Shown: piece after piece, positions 34,200 to 46,257 of the stretch
Layout of the letters: each line of letters starts with the position of its first letter
Position numbering within the stretch: the stretch's first letter is position 1
Assembly: GCA_024811115.1 (NCBI GenBank)
Contig: JAKOGH010000168.1
Location: 186,001-250,000, forward strand
Direction of reading: 5' to 3'
DNA: 64,000 nucleotides
Source: Terana coerulea
Lineage: Eukaryota > Basidiomycota > Agaricomycetes > Polyporales > Phanerochaetaceae
Notes under the pieces: generated by a model
Told to the model about the DNA's origin: nothing
What the model saw: the letters and a program-made list of their open reading frames with translations, nothing else
Databases searched by the model: none
Made by a program: the position numbers and the translations under genes

Positions 34200-34756
34200 C
34201 AGTGCTTTGCATAACAAACGACAGTCGCCGAAATTTCGTCGCTTGTTTGTCCTGTACAAACATTCCCTTATTAGGTGAAAATGATCGTCACATCCAGAGC
34301 TCATGTGTCACTCGTCTTCAGCTCTGGGAGTGCCGCTAACAAACCGCCAAGGTGCGTTCAGCAATACACAAGAGGCGGCATAAGACCATATTAGCTGCGA
34401 TAAATACCACGATAAACGCCTCAAAATGGGGCCGGCGCTCTCTGATTTTGGCAGAGACTCGGAATTGGAGCTTTTCGGCCAATTCCGGCTCAATACAGGT
34501 GTGATATACACCGTAGCTAATATGCTCTATAATGCACGAGTTGTAGTCGTACCGTAGAGGATGCTGTAGGTGAACGACAGCAAGCGTAGACTCTAGAGGA
34601 CACGGTGGAGACACTGGTCGCGACCGTCACGCTGCGTTGCTCAAGCCAGGCACGGTGACTGGATGTGACGATCATTTTCACCTAATAAGGGAATGTTTGT
34701 ACAGGACAAACAAGCGACGAAATTTCGGCGACTGTCGTTTGTTATGCAAAGCACTG
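34200..34756. mobile_element. Tc1/mariner-type MITE with perfect 98-bp terminal repeats
   Basis: The left arm (34200-34297) and right arm (34659-34756) are identical over 98 bp in inverted orientation, starting CAGTGCTTTGCATAACAAAC. The ends are flanked by TA on both sides (34198-34199, 34757-34758), the Tc1/mariner target duplication, and CAGTG is a typical Tc1-type end. The 361-bp interior has no transposase frame. The arms carry CTTGTTTGTCCTGTACAAA, shared with the element at 54670-55294. Lack of any mismatch between the arms points to a recent insertion or gene conversion. Confidence 0.92.
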
Positions 34757-34758
34757 TA

Positions 34759-35570
34759 TATGGGAAGGCGCATCAAGAACAGGTGATGGCGGCTTGCCGG
34801 GTATAATTTTAAGTCTCCTGCGACGCTCTTCCCTTCGACGACGACGACGAAACTTGCTCCTCGCTTGAGCCCAGGTCTGTTTAAATGCTAGCCTGCGCTG
34901 CCCTATACTCTATTCTGCAAGCTTTGTCACAGCATACTGCCCTTTTGCCAGCACACCTGTCAAAATCACGAAGCCCCAGCAAGTTTGCATGTCTCCCAGT
35001 CGCATGCGGCATCCTTGGCTACGCCGGATGGAAGGGTCATTTCTCCGCGGCGAACGACGTATCTCGACCAGAATACGAAGGTGTACCTGCGTTGCTGAAA
35101 AATACTCTTGGACGATTCTCAGATGGAAGTGTACTCGCTACTTTCAGAGGAGTCGTTTTCAAGCTATCACTCGATAGTGGCGTCCCTCTAATCATCTTCA
35201 CACAGACCTGCATATCTTGTGGGCAGCCCTAGTGAGAAAATGTGAGCTATACTTGGTTTAGTTGAAGTTGAAATGAATATTGAGCGCTGTATGCCGAACA
35301 GGGTTGGTCTCATGCACAAGATCGTTGCTAAATATTCGTTAGGAGGTAGTATTGTATGACAAGATATCAACTCGAAGAGCAACACAATGGTCTTAACCAT
35401 GGCTGTACAGTAGGGAATGCATTGGGATAACTCCGCAATATCAGTCAAAGTCGCTGAGCGCCCATTGCACGTCAGATAAGGTTTGAGGTGTTTTAGGAAT
35501 TCCCGATACTTAAGTGCTGATGATTGCAGGCTTCACCGCTTTACTGATCCAAACTTGCACTTCAACCAGC
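34759..35570. other. Intergenic between the MITE and the first GTPase gene
   Basis: A 115-codon plus-strand frame (34885-35232) has no recognisable domain. GACGACGACGACG near 34.84 kb is a short trinucleotide run. Nothing else seen. Confidence 0.4.
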
Positions 35571-37742
35571 ATGAACCGTAACTCACCCGCAATGGAGCCA
35601 TCCGCAGATGACAACTCGGATGTCGAAGAGCTACGATCGTACTTTGACAACATCACCAAGTCGTGTGATGTTTTCCGAATTCTCTTGATTGGCAAGGCAG
35701 GGTCGGGCAAGTCGACTCTGGTGTCGGAAGTATTCGACTTTGACCTAGACCAAGCCCGAGTGCAAGACTTTGCGGTGAGCTCCGTAATGCAGACTCGTTT
35801 TCGTTTCGAGATGACGACGATGTCTGTAGACCGCCGAACACGATATCAACGAAGAGATTACTTCGCCGTCCAAATCTCTGTGCTTACACGATAGCAAAGG
35901 CCTCGAGAGTGGATCCTTTGAAAACGTGAAGATTATCACCGACTTCATCCAAGAACGTAAAGGTCGGCCATTCTCAGAGCAGCTCCACGCCATCTGGTAA
36001 ATTAACACTATTCCAAGTCGTCATCTGATGATTGATATTGTCAGGTATTGTATTGAGATACCTATCGCCGGGCAGCGACCATTCGAAGGAGGCGATATTG
36101 CTCTACTGCAGTCTCTGATAATGTCTGGAAACAAGGGTAGGGCTGCTCATTGCACTTATCTGTGCCGTGCTCATAGTGCAAAGTGCCGGTGATCATCGTC
36201 TTCACAAAACTCGACAGATTAGAGTTCAAGGAGCAGAAAAGACTCAAAGGCGAGTATATCAAGGCTACCTCGGACAGAGCAGCCGCAACTGCGAAGGCAA
36301 AAGGGATTGCGTTGCAGCTGCCTTGAAGGAGTACGAGAAGTCGTGCGTTACCATATTGAAGTCCAGTCTGGTGACTGCTGCTTGGACACGTTACTGTGCG
36401 GTGTCAAATAAGCGTGCGTACACTGGACCGGCTTGGTATGCATACGACGATTAACCCTCACCATAGATTCTGAGTCGATTGTTGGGCTTATCAAACTCAC
36501 GAGGTCGACTCTTTCTGAGTCGGAGTCTTTGAATGTCATGTGGGCGTCAGCACAAATGGTCAGCCGTCCTACTTGTTGAGCAACTTTCTGCGCTGACCAA
36601 TTGGCGGCATGCAGGCGGATGTTGACCTGAAGGTTGAGACCTCAGTTTTGTACGTGCCACTACTTGTTACAGTAACCTTCGCACGCTGATCCTCTGCTTT
36701 CTTTCATTGTGGACAGGGCTGGGAAGAACAGTGAGTGCCCAAACCTCTCCTGGAGCTTTTTTTGTTTACCGAAGATGCGTCATCCAGTGTACTGGCGCGG
36801 GTTAGGAGCGGCCATGATACCGATACGTGGCGTCCGCAAGATCACCTTACTCCATATCCTTGGCCGCATCCATCGTGATATTGTTTGTATATGGAACCTG
36901 AAGGTGAGTAAGCACTACTGATCATTTCCCTGCACTGAAAACGCTGCTCAATATCTTTAGGACCCTGACGAGGTGTGTCTATACTGCGGATCGTTCATTC
37001 CTTCATGTTAAATGACTGCCCAAAGATCCTGGTCGGGGCTAACATGCGATCCATGATACGCAAGCTATTCATAGAGCCTATAATGTCCGCCACCCTTGAA
37101 GGCGCGTCAGGGGAAGACGCTGAGGGGTCTAAGATAATCGAGAACCTCACATCGGCCATCATGAACCCGCCGTCCATGGTTGTACCAGCTATCGTTGACA
37201 CTGCCAAACTCTTGGAGAGTGTCGCCGTTGGCAGTCCTCCGACTGCGCGCATTCTTATGGCGTACATCGCGGGTGTGTGAGCTGTATCGTGCTGAGACCC
37301 AATACTCACCTTTGGCTAGATCTGACGCTCGGCCTAGAAAGCCTGTACTGGGTTGTTCGGCCTCGTGAGGACAAGGCCATCACTCGTGACGATGTGACTC
37401 GCGCATTCACGACCTATCGCGCTTCGTCTCAGCGCAAGCAGGTCCACATGTTGATTCGGGACTACATTGGGGACGAAAACGTACGTCTGCTTGTGATCTT
37501 TCAGACGGCGACACGCTGAACTTGTCATAGGTCATGCGATCCTTCAGTCGCGAGAAAGCAATGGCCAAGGTATCCGCGATCATTGCCAGATCTCGATTTG
37601 TAGGTATTCGATCATCGTTGCACGGTACGGTCTGACCTAGTTCTATAACAGGACCCAGCAACAGTATTTGAGAACACTTCCGCTATATGAAGGCGAAGGG
37701 CCTGATGCATCGTTGAGACAGTCGTACCTGCGCTCTCGTTAA
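35571..37742 (+). CDS. P-loop GTPase (G-domain protein), tandem copy 1
   Basis: Member of the large P-loop GTPase families expanded in Agaricomycetes; function unknown. It starts MNRNSPAMEPSADDNSD. Walker A/G1 is ILLIGKAGSGKST near 35.69 kb, G3 is LCLHDSKGLESG near 35.9 kb, then IITDFIQERKGRPF and LHAIWYCIEIPIAGQRPFEG, and G4 is VPVIIVFTKLDRLE near 36.2 kb. A helical C-terminal region follows, including IVGLIKLTRSTLSESE, GVRKITLLHILGRIHRDIV and VVRPREDKAITRDDV, up to a TAA at 37742. One base is out of phase near 36.32 kb between AKAKGIAL and AALKEYEKSC. Around nine introns; the exons between 36.55 and 36.96 kb are loosely placed. A paralogue follows 214 bp downstream. Confidence 0.75.
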
Positions 37743-37956
37743 CCCGGAGATTAGAAATGTAATTGCCGCCACCCCTCTTGATAAGTACTAGTGTGCTATG
37801 TACTTTGGCATGGGAAAGATCTCAGGCTGTCAATGGTACCGCTTCGGGCGTTTCTTCGGACCTTTTGTTGACTTGCCTCGTAGCTGCTGAGACTCTTGAA
37901 CTGTTACTCTCACCATTCGAGCCACCTGCTTCTTCGGGGCTTTCAATCGCTGCGCT

Positions 37957-39880
37957 ATGTCTGAGATCAAACGCTTCCGGCTATTGATCATTGGTAAGAC
38001 AGGGTGCGGAAAGACGACGATCCTGAGTAAGGTGAGTGACCACTTGCATCTCTCGCACGCCGTCCTCGTTATTGATCGCCCATCAGGTCTGTGGTGAGGA
38101 TGTGGTACGTTTCCAAACCAGTTCATACGCGGAACATGCTTTGATTCCTAGGTCTCGTCAAGGCCGATACGCCCAGCACCTCCGTACGTCATCAGCTGTC
38201 CAATGGTTGAACTGTGGAGCTCATCCGTATACAGCGTGGAAAGCATGATATAGAGCGGGAGTTAGTGTTCCAAAGTAACGACAAGTTGGTCGCACATGAC
38301 TCTGAAGGCTTCGAGGCGGGGCAAAGCAGCGAAGTCAGCGTCGTGTCGAATTTTATTAAACGCAGGGCGGCGATGGAGGACATCAACGAGCGATTACACA
38401 TGGTTTGGTGCGTGCATTTACGCGCCCTCGCGTATATCACGTGCTAACGATCCTGTAACGGTTTGTAGGTACTGTGTCGAGATGAGCTCACGACCAATCC
38501 AGCATGCCGAACGCGAATTCTTCTCAAGCCTGAGACAAGGTATGTCGGACGCGCTATTGCGATGAGAGGCGGCGTTCATTTCCTGGCCAGTGCCGGTAAT
38601 CGCCGTCGTCACCAAGTTTGACACCTTCACTCAGGACGTCCAGCAAGAGCTAGAAGAAGAAGCAGATCAGGAAGGCAGGGATGTAGATGACGAATTGCTT
38701 GAGAGGCAAGCAGAGCAAGTGGCTGAAAGCCGCTTCCACGATTACTACCGTGCTCAGCTTCTAAACCTACCGTACCCTCCGAAAGCAATTGTTCCTCTCA
38801 AGAACAGTGAGTTGTCTCGATATAAATTTGTCCATACTCTTCTCATTAATATGTAGCTCATGAATCTCAACCGAATGATTCGCGGTTGGGTGAACTGATA
38901 CGAGAGACAATGAAAGCGTTGAAGCCGCCAGAAAACATCCAGATTACTCCTGAGAGACGTGCAGAACAGGACAAACTTGGGGATCTCTTTGCGACAGCCC
39001 AGACAGCGGACCTGACGTTTAAAATGGAAACTTCAATCAAGTAATAGCCCACGTTGCTTACTATGTTTGAATTTCTTTACTCAATATGTGTCCTCGTCTA
39101 GCGCAGGGATGGATCGTAAGTGCTTGAACTGCCTCTGTGACTGCCCAACTAACGATTCCGGGATGATCATGCGGCACAGTTGGCTACCGCCAGCTCGGCA
39201 AACGTCCTTTGGCCAGGAAACGGCTCGTCGAGTATTGGAACACAGTCTGGTCTTTCACACATTCACCAGAATTGTTCACATGGGTTAGTAGTCACACCTT
39301 GTCCCGTCCGCACAATTTTACGTAATTCACATGACTCGTATGTTCTAGCTTGAGCACCATCTCCGGCTCAATATTGACGACAGTCCACGGTTAATCGGTC
39401 ATATTGAGTCGACCGATCGGGAGCAAGTCTGGCAATGGACTCCTGAGCTCAAGCTCTGCGCACAGCTGGAACAAATGGTCTTAGGTCCGTGGCTCTCCAT
39501 TGCCACATAACGCGAGCCGGACGCTCACAAGCACTGCACTAGACACCGTGATCATCATGAGGCACATATTTCTGCTTCGGGCGGAAGACAAGGGCGTTGT
39601 CAAGAATCTGATTGAATGGTACGCCTCGCGAAGTATGGCCGCAAAACAAAACCGGAAGATACTGGTCGAGAGACACAGTCGGAACCCACGAGCTTTGATC
39701 GGACTTGGATTCGACGCGCTGTACGTCATTGCCACCGAGATGGAGATGGAGGTACCAGACATTAGCATGGCACCCGCTCCGCCAACAGGGGGAGGTATCG
39801 GCGGCGGAAGCCGGACAAGAGGTGCCGAGCAAACCTCAACATACGATCATCGGAAAGCTGTTCAAAAAATCCGGACGTAG
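37957..39880 (+). CDS. P-loop GTPase (G-domain protein), tandem copy 2
   Basis: Paralogue of the preceding gene, same orientation. It starts MSEIKRFRLLIIGKTGCGKT (Walker A/G1) at the first exon and ends with an intron after TTILSK. G3 is KLVAHDSEGFEAG near 38.3 kb, followed by VVSNFIKRRAAMEDINERLH and YCVEMSSRPIQHAEREFF. G4 is VPVIAVVTKFDTFTQDVQ near 38.6 kb, then an acidic coiled region rich in Glu (QQELEEEADQEGRDVDDELL). C-terminal exons give RETMKALKPPENIQITPERR, LRLNIDDSPRLIGHIESTDR and GVVKNLIEWYASRSMAAKQ, ending in a Gly-rich tail. The upstream frame toward 37.76 kb is an alternative first exon. Exons at 39.07-39.3 kb are tentative. Confidence 0.75.
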
Positions 39881-40449
39881 GCACAAATAGCTGCTGCAAG
39901 TCCGTGACTTACCTTGGACTTACCTATTCTCCGCTGAGGCTAAGATGACGTATGTATGCCTTTAGTGCTGTACACGATAGGAAGTCGTGAATGCAAAGAG
40001 AACAAAACATTGGCCTCCATCTCCCCAGATAGACGACTTCTGTAATGCAATGGATAATAACCGGTTGACTGCAAAGTCCGAGTTTCACGCTTGTCCTCAT
40101 CACATGAAGATGCGCCAGAAATGAACGAATGATGTTGGAGATTATAAAATCAGCTGGTGACTCGGAATGTGATGTATAGGAGATGCACAAGCAATCAGTG
40201 GACCAGTGGACCATGATTTGGGTCATATCGCCCCTTGTATGTACCGCATGGCACCGACTCGGAGTTCAGAGGCTCACAGCTTCAAGTACGTACCTGCGGC
40301 ACTGCACTTCCGACTGTCTAGATTTCCCAAACACCCTCGGGCTTTTACACCACGCATTGTGCTGGGGGACTCAGGGGAGCGAACGATTCGAGGGTGCTCG
40401 GACTGGTACTTATGTAAAAGGGCGTGTCAATGAGTCAAAGCTCAAGTCG
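39881..40449. other. Intergenic, no recognised gene
   Basis: No gene recognised; the frame at 40183-40686 has no domain and partly runs into the repeat arm that begins near 40.45 kb. Confidence 0.4.
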
Positions 40450-40612
40450 GCTGTGTTTGTGTCTGTTGTGCAAAGGCTTCCGAGACTAACAGCACCAAAC
40501 AAAGGGAAGATAAAGCTCCCGACCAACTCCCGACTCCCAATTCATGTATGTATTCATAGCACATCAGTAATGTTACAACCAACCACATTGATGGGACTAG
40601 ACATCAAACTCC

Positions 40613-41251
40613 TCAGGCGCGGTTGCAGCAAGCCAGAACCTGGAACCGTCCACCAGAGCCTCCGACGTCGCAGCTGTCGTCGCTAGTCGGAGAGCAGTTC
40701 CAGTGGTTGCCCTGCGTGTCAACGGCAGCGATGGGGCTGGAATCATCCAAGCAATGAGCGCCTTCCAGGTAAACGTGCCGAGGGAAATAATCGGGACGTA
40801 GTACTTGTGGTTACTGTCGCATGTAACAGAGGCACCGTGGCTGTAGCCTCCGTTGCACATCTGGTTGGAGTCTTGGGTGAGACCGTTCTGGGAGATGATG
40901 GCACAGGCATCGGTCATCTCAAATCCCGCAAAGACGTTAAAGTCTGAACCAGGTCCAGTGAACTATAGCCACGCTCGTCAGAGATATCCTTGGACAGGGA
41001 GAATGAAAGTTCAGTCACCTCCTCGAGCTGAAAAGCGGAGTCGAAGACCAATCAGATTTACGGAAAAGGCAACACAGCACAGCAAAAATACGCACAAATT
41101 CAGTCCCAACAGCTGTCGTACATGGTGAGCACAACCGTGGAGTTCAGTTGAAAACTAGCTTACCCATCTGTCCACTAGCGCAGACCGCCATTGCGGGAGC
41201 AGCGCCAAGGAGAGCGACAGCAGCCAAAGCCTTGAATGAAGCGGAGAACAT
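40613..41251 (-). CDS. Small secreted cysteine-rich protein, left copy
   Basis: I do not recognise the family. The predicted protein starts MFSASFKALAAVALLGAAPA, a clear signal peptide ending near AMA-VCASG. After short exons and three to four introns of about 50 nt it gives FTGPGSDFNVFAGFEM, TDACAIISQNGL, QMCNGGYSHGASVTCDSNHK, and the final exon PIAAVDTQGNHWNCSPTSDD, SCDVGGSGGRFQVLACCNRA, then TGA. Roughly 120 residues with about eight cysteines, so probably disulphide-stabilised and extracellular. The right copy differs in the coding exons by very few residues (TDACAI against TNACAI). A TATA-like ATAAAAG lies 86 bp upstream. Role unknown; effector, cell-wall or defence protein are all possible. 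Confidence 0.75.
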
Positions 41252-41336
41252 TGTTTGGGATGAGGCTGAGTACTGAGGCACGATACTCGCTGAAGTTGAA
41301 TGGAAGACGGTGCTTGGTTGAACAGTCGTCGAGCAG

Positions 41337-41343
41337 CTTTTAT
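41337..41343 (-). promoter_or_regulatory. TATA-like box of the left secreted-protein gene
   Basis: ATAAAAG on the minus strand, about 86 bp upstream of the start codon, conserved in the right copy. Confidence 0.5.
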
Positions 41344-42245
41344 GCTATTTGCGTCGGTGAGCACGACGCACTGGTGCAGCGTAAGCCTCCAGCGCGGGAG
41401 CTGTGTTTACACTCTCTAGCCGGAGAGATCATCTGCGCGAGAAGCGAGTAGTGCTTAACTGACACCCTGTCACGATATTACGCTCGTCGGATGAAAGTTG
41501 CAACGCGAGCCCTCGGTTCGTAAGTCAATTGGAGAAGTCTGGCGAATATGGTGGTGAGCGTAGCGTACAGACCTAGACTGATAATTCGGTTTCTCACTGC
41601 ATATTAAGAAGCAATAGCTTGACGAGTTATGTTCTGAGTGTGTAATGCGTAAGCGATCGAATACCCGACTGTATATAGCACGGGTACAATGAGAACACTT
41701 ACTGAAATCTGAACGTTCAGCTTTGCTGAATATCCGTAGTCCCATCGATAATTGCTGTGTTTTTGGCCGCACCTGAATAGACGACACCATGGCGGCTAGT
41801 CAACAAGAAATTCAGATATGAAGAACGTAAATTGATCTCCCAAGTCGCTGTTGTCCAGCGTGGCGCTACCGTAAAGCAGTGCTTGCTTCCATTTAAATTA
41901 ACTCTGCAGCTCGTCGGCCCGTCAGCGAGGTACGCGGAAGACATGATGGGACGGTTTTTGTATTGTTGTATTGAGAACAGGTGGTGCCACCGCAGGTATG
42001 CCGGTGCTTCGACCTTCCGGACTGAGCTTGTTTGATTGTAGCAGCTCCAGAAGACCTCGCAGTCATTGTGACGGTCAACAGGAGGCTCCAGTCGGGCCGA
42101 CTTGACAAAGGTCTGGCCCGGCTGTCTGTTCATGCCCGTTAGCATGCAAAGACTTCTGAATATACCAGCACTAACAGATGTATGTTGGCCTCTGCCAGCA
42201 GAAACACTTTCCCCAACATACGTCTTGCTTGCGGTCCACCCACGA

Positions 42246-42776
42246 GGCGATCCTTGCACTTCAGCGATAAATTGACGTACCTCCGGCACTCTAAGCCTAT
42301 CTATGTGAACTTGTGTAACCAAATAGAGAGTTATAGGTTGCGTAGGTTGCGGTTACACGAGTATTTAGTGTATTCGTACGTGACTGCGCTTTGTTCCATT
42401 GTGAATTAGGCCTAACATTACGAATGACTGTAATGCTGAAAAGACAGCGACACAAGAAGACATACTGCTTATTCCAGAGCACATCTTGTCGCCATATGTG
42501 CAGTACCAGTATTATTGTGTGTGAGCGTATGTGGGCTCATTGCATTGCCAGTACCCAGGTAGCAGGGCCCGTAGAGCGTATGTGGGCGAGCGAGAAAGTA
42601 CTCTGAGGACGAACTTGAATGCGCCGGTAACACGGGGCGTGACCGTGGGAACGCTGTGACATGTTCTTGTTCTCGCTCAGACTTCAGCGTTTGAACGAGC
42701 TACCAAGCCAACGCCCACCCAGTTGTAACCATTCTATTGATTATATCTTGTTATCACCATCTTTCGGACTATCCGA
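42246..42776. other. Upstream region of ORC6
   Basis: Unique sequence between the left repeat arm and ORC6. No gene recognised. GAGCGTATGTGGGC occurs twice (near 42.52 and 42.57 kb). Confidence 0.4.
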
Positions 42777-44489
42777 ATGGTTGGAACTCGCCCCAAACCC
42801 GATGCAAGCTACGAGCAAGTCCTCCTCGACGACACCCGCGCGGAGAGGGACCGGCTCATTCCAATCGTCAAGGCGCGGACGGGTCCTGGCTCCGGGTTTG
42901 TCCTTAAGGGAACCACAGCAATAGGGCCGATATGTGCTCTCTTGGCCTCAGAATTGTACGTATCTGGACTATGTATGTGGCTAAGCTCACGTCACTCCAG
43001 ACTAGGTAACACCGACTTCAACGAAGAACAAGCACGCAGAGCGGCGTGTCTCCATCCCAAGGCTTTCAAGGAGGCCTTGAATACCATCCGCCTTGCCTTA
43101 GCTTCTCGCAAGCAACAGCAATTGAAGCTCAAGACGTCTTACAAGGCTCTTGTCAAGCAGCACGGATTCAATCACGAAGACTTCATGGCTGACTGCATGC
43201 GCAAGACAGAGAAGGTGCTATCACAAAGTGGCGAGCTGGAAGGAAAGTTGTTACCGCCTAATGATGCTGTGACAGTAGCGGTGTTTATGTGGGTCTGTGG
43301 GGTCCTCAAAGTGCGTTACAAACAAAACCAATCTAGACCGCTGATATTGAGATGCGAGTAGCGACTCAGCAAAGTAGACGAAAGCCAGGTTATGTTTCAA
43401 TACGACATCTCAGGCTCCGAGCTTGTGCTGATACGAGATGTGCTCGCTGTGACCTGTTCCCAAGTACAGAAGGACATTGAGCAAGAAGTTGTTGCCATGC
43501 GCAAGGTCAATCCTGTGAACACACCTTCCCGAAGGCCCGACCATGGCTTATTCTCCCAGTCTCCGACAAAATCGCCTACTAAATCTCCGTCCAAGTCTGT
43601 GCTCCGTAATGCGCTCGCCACGCCAGGGTCATCGCGTCCCGGGACGCCGTCACACAAACGCAAAGTCGTCTTCGCGCCGCCCGAGGCTGCGGACGACAAT
43701 CCCATGTTTGTCGACAACACAACCGCTAAGAAGCGCAAGACATCGCCGTCGAAGGTTCGCGATGACCCTGACCGCAACGCGTTCTCCGCGTTCCAAGCGG
43801 CCATGTCATCTCCCACGAAACCATCCTCCGACCTTCAGGCGGTCCTTCAGGCATCGTCGTCGCGGGTCACGCTGGAGCTCCTGAAGAGCTCTCAAGATGC
43901 AGGGAGCGAGTCCGAGACGCAAGAAGACCATACGGTTGTCGAGACGGAAGAGGATGAGTGGGCACCTCTAGCTGTGCCTACAACGTCCGATGAGGACGTT
44001 GAGATGAGTAACGGCACTACTACTGGCGACGAGGTGCCAGAGCACATGAACGAGGACGAGGACGAAGATGAAGACGAAGACGCCATCTCATTGGCGACTC
44101 CGCGCCGTTCAGGCCGTACCACTCGCCCTGTCGTTCGCGACCTGCCGCGCGATATCCCTAAACCTATCCCCTTCCCGGTCGCACCACGCACATCGAGCAC
44201 GCGCGATTCGACCACCCGCACGCCCAGCACCAGTCCACTGAAGAGTCCGTCCAAGAAGATGCAAAAATCCATGACGAAGGTGCCGACAGTGACCCTTGAA
44301 AACGAAGAGGGAAGGAGACAGAGGCGGCACCGACCGGTGTTGCTGAGCTGTCAGCAGTGGTTCCGGGAAGACGCGCGGGTTGTGAGGGAGAGGGAGCTGA
44401 GAGAGGCGAGGCTGGAAGACTGGATCGAGAGCGAGGGTGTGTTGCATCCATTTGACGCATTGAGAGGAGTGAGGTTCGAGTTCGTTTGA
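42777..44489 (+). CDS. ORC6: Origin recognition complex subunit 6
   Basis: Subunit of the nuclear complex that marks replication origins. The N-terminal part forms two cyclin-box-like segments: ICALLASELLGNTDFNEEQA with RRAACLHPKAFKEALNTIRL, then LKTSYKALVKQHGFNHEDFM and NDAVTVAVFMWVCGVLK, following the ORC6 pattern. The long C-terminal exon (43392-44489) is disordered and basic/acidic, with SPTKSPTKSPSKS repeats (candidate CDK sites), KRKTSPSK-type nuclear-localisation sequence, an acidic run (EDEDEDEDEDA) and a conserved end motif around RRHRPVLLSCQQWFREDARV. Two introns, clean frame. Start 42777 (MVGTRPKPDASYEQVLLDD) is the first ATG of the open exon. It lies between the two arms of the inverted duplication. 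Confidence 0.75.
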
Positions 44490-44649
44490 GTCTGTGCACT
44501 GGTTTATCCCTTTGAAATCCATTTCAAGCTTGCAATGGGTCTCGGCGAGATCATCGCCCGCGTTTGTGACCAGTTGATTCAATACTTCCTAACGGAATGA
44601 TTTACAGATTCTGAGCTCAGATTATGTAGACGCAACTCACTTAGCCCTT
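44490..44649. other. Short spacer 3' of ORC6
   Basis: Unique sequence of 160 bp before the right repeat arm; probably the ORC6 3' untranslated region. Confidence 0.4.
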
Positions 44650-45530
44650 TGGATGGATCGCAAGCAAGACGTATGTCGGAGAAAGTGTTTCTGCTGGCAG
44701 AGGCAAACGTACATCTGTTTGGTGTTGGTAGATCCAGAAGCCTTCGCATGCTAACGGTCATGAACAGACAGCTAGACCTTTGTCAAGTCGGGCCGACTGG
44801 AGCCTCCCTGCTGACCGTCACAATGACTGCGAGGTCTTCTGGAGGTGCGACAATCAAACAAGCTTAGCCCGGAAGGTCGAAGCACCGGCGTACCTGCGAG
44901 AGCATCGCCTGTTTTCAATACAGGAAGCCCGCGCCGTCATGTCTCCCGCGTACCTCGCTGACGGGCCGACGAGCTCCAGAGTTGCACGGAAGTAAGTACT
45001 GCTTTACGGCACGCTGGACAATGGTGACTCAATAGACTAATGTGATTTCGCCATATCTGAATTTGTTTGCTGAGTAGTCGCTACGGTCTCGTCTATTCAA
45101 GTGCGGCCAAAACTACACCAATCGTCGACGGGATCGCGGATGATCAGCATAGCTGAACGTTCAGATTTTGGTGAGTGTCCCCACTGCACCCGTGCTCTAT
45201 ACAGTCGGGTATTCGACCACTTACGTATTACACACTCAGCACATAAAGTCCTCAGGCTGTTACTTCTTGATACTGCAGTGAGAGATCCAATTTTTATTCT
45301 AGGCCCGTGTGCTCCACTCACTACCATATTCGCTAGGCTTCTCCAATTGACTTACGAACCGAGGGCTCGCGTTGCAACTTTCTCCGACGAGCGTAATATC
45401 GTGACAGGGTGTCAGTTAAGCACTACTCGCTTCTCGCGCAGATGATCTCTCCGGCTAGAGAGTGTAAACACAGCTCCCGCGCTGGAGGCTTACGCTGCAC
45501 CAGTGTGTCGTGCTCGCCGACGCAAACAGC

Positions 45531-45537
45531 ATAAAAG
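45531..45537 (+). promoter_or_regulatory. TATA-like box of the right secreted-protein gene
   Basis: ATAAAAG 92 bp upstream of the start codon at 45623, in the same context as the left copy. Confidence 0.5.
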
Positions 45538-45622
45538 CTGCTCGACGACTGTTCAACCAAGCACCATCTTCCATTCAACTTCAGCGAGTATCGTGCCTCA
45601 GTACTCAGCCTCATCCCAAACA

Positions 45623-46257
45623 ATGTTCTCCGCTTCATTCAAGGCTTTGGCTGCTGTCGCTCTCCTTGGCGCTGCTCCCGCAATGGCGGTCTGCGCTAGT
45701 GGACAGATGGGTAAGCTAGTTTTCAACTGAACTCCACGGTTGTGCTCACCATGTACGACAGCTGTTGGGACTGAATTTGTACGTATTTTTGCTGTGCTGT
45801 GTTGCCTTTTCCGTAAATCTGATTGGTCTTCGACTCCGCTTTTCAGCTCGAGGAGGTGACTGAACTTTCATTCTCCCTGTCCAAGGATATCTCTGACGAG
45901 CGTGGCTATAGTTCACTGGACCTGGTTCAGACTTTAACGTCTTTGCGGGATTTGAGATGACCAATGCCTGTGCCATCATCTCCCAGAACGGTCTCACCCA
46001 AGACTCCAACCAGATGTGCAACGGAGGCTACAGCCACGGTGCCTCTGTTACATGCGACAGTAACCACAAGTACGTCCCGATTATTTCCCCGGCACGTTTA
46101 CCTGGAAGGCGCTCATTGCTTGGATGATTCCAGCCCCATCGCTGCCGTTGACACGCAGGGCAACCACTGGAACTGCTCTCCGACTAGCGACGACAGCTGC
46201 GACGTCGGAGGCTCTGGTGGACGGTTCCAGGTTCTGGCTTGCTGCAACCGTGCCTGA
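45623..46257 (+). CDS. Small secreted cysteine-rich protein, right copy
   Basis: Near-identical, inverted copy of the left gene. The signal peptide MFSASFKALAAVALLGAAPA is followed by AVCASGQ, an intron, AVGTEF, further introns (one 52 nt, with a GTGACT donor), then FTGPGSDFNVFAGFEM, TNACAIISQNGLTQDSNQMC, NGGYSHGASVTCDSNHK and the last exon ending VLACCNRA. Introns are as conserved as exons, showing a recent duplication or ongoing gene conversion. Cysteine spacing suggests disulphide bonds. No known domain recognised. It is divergently oriented from its twin, with ORC6 between them. Confidence 0.78.

Larger units (their letters stand above)
40450..42245 (-). repeat. Left arm of large inverted duplication
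   Basis: The reverse complement of this segment aligns with 44650-46450 nearly throughout, including promoter, introns and coding exons of the small secreted protein gene. Similarity begins at GGACCGCAAGCAAGACG near 42.24 kb and fades past the gene stop near 40.46 kb, where TTTGTTTGGTGCTGTTAG is still shared. The promoter-distal part has more changes than the gene body. Confidence 0.85.

Noticed and set aside
35572..39880. NLR-type immune receptor
   Set aside because: Only a P-loop GTPase core is visible; no NACHT or NB-ARC motifs and no repeat domain.
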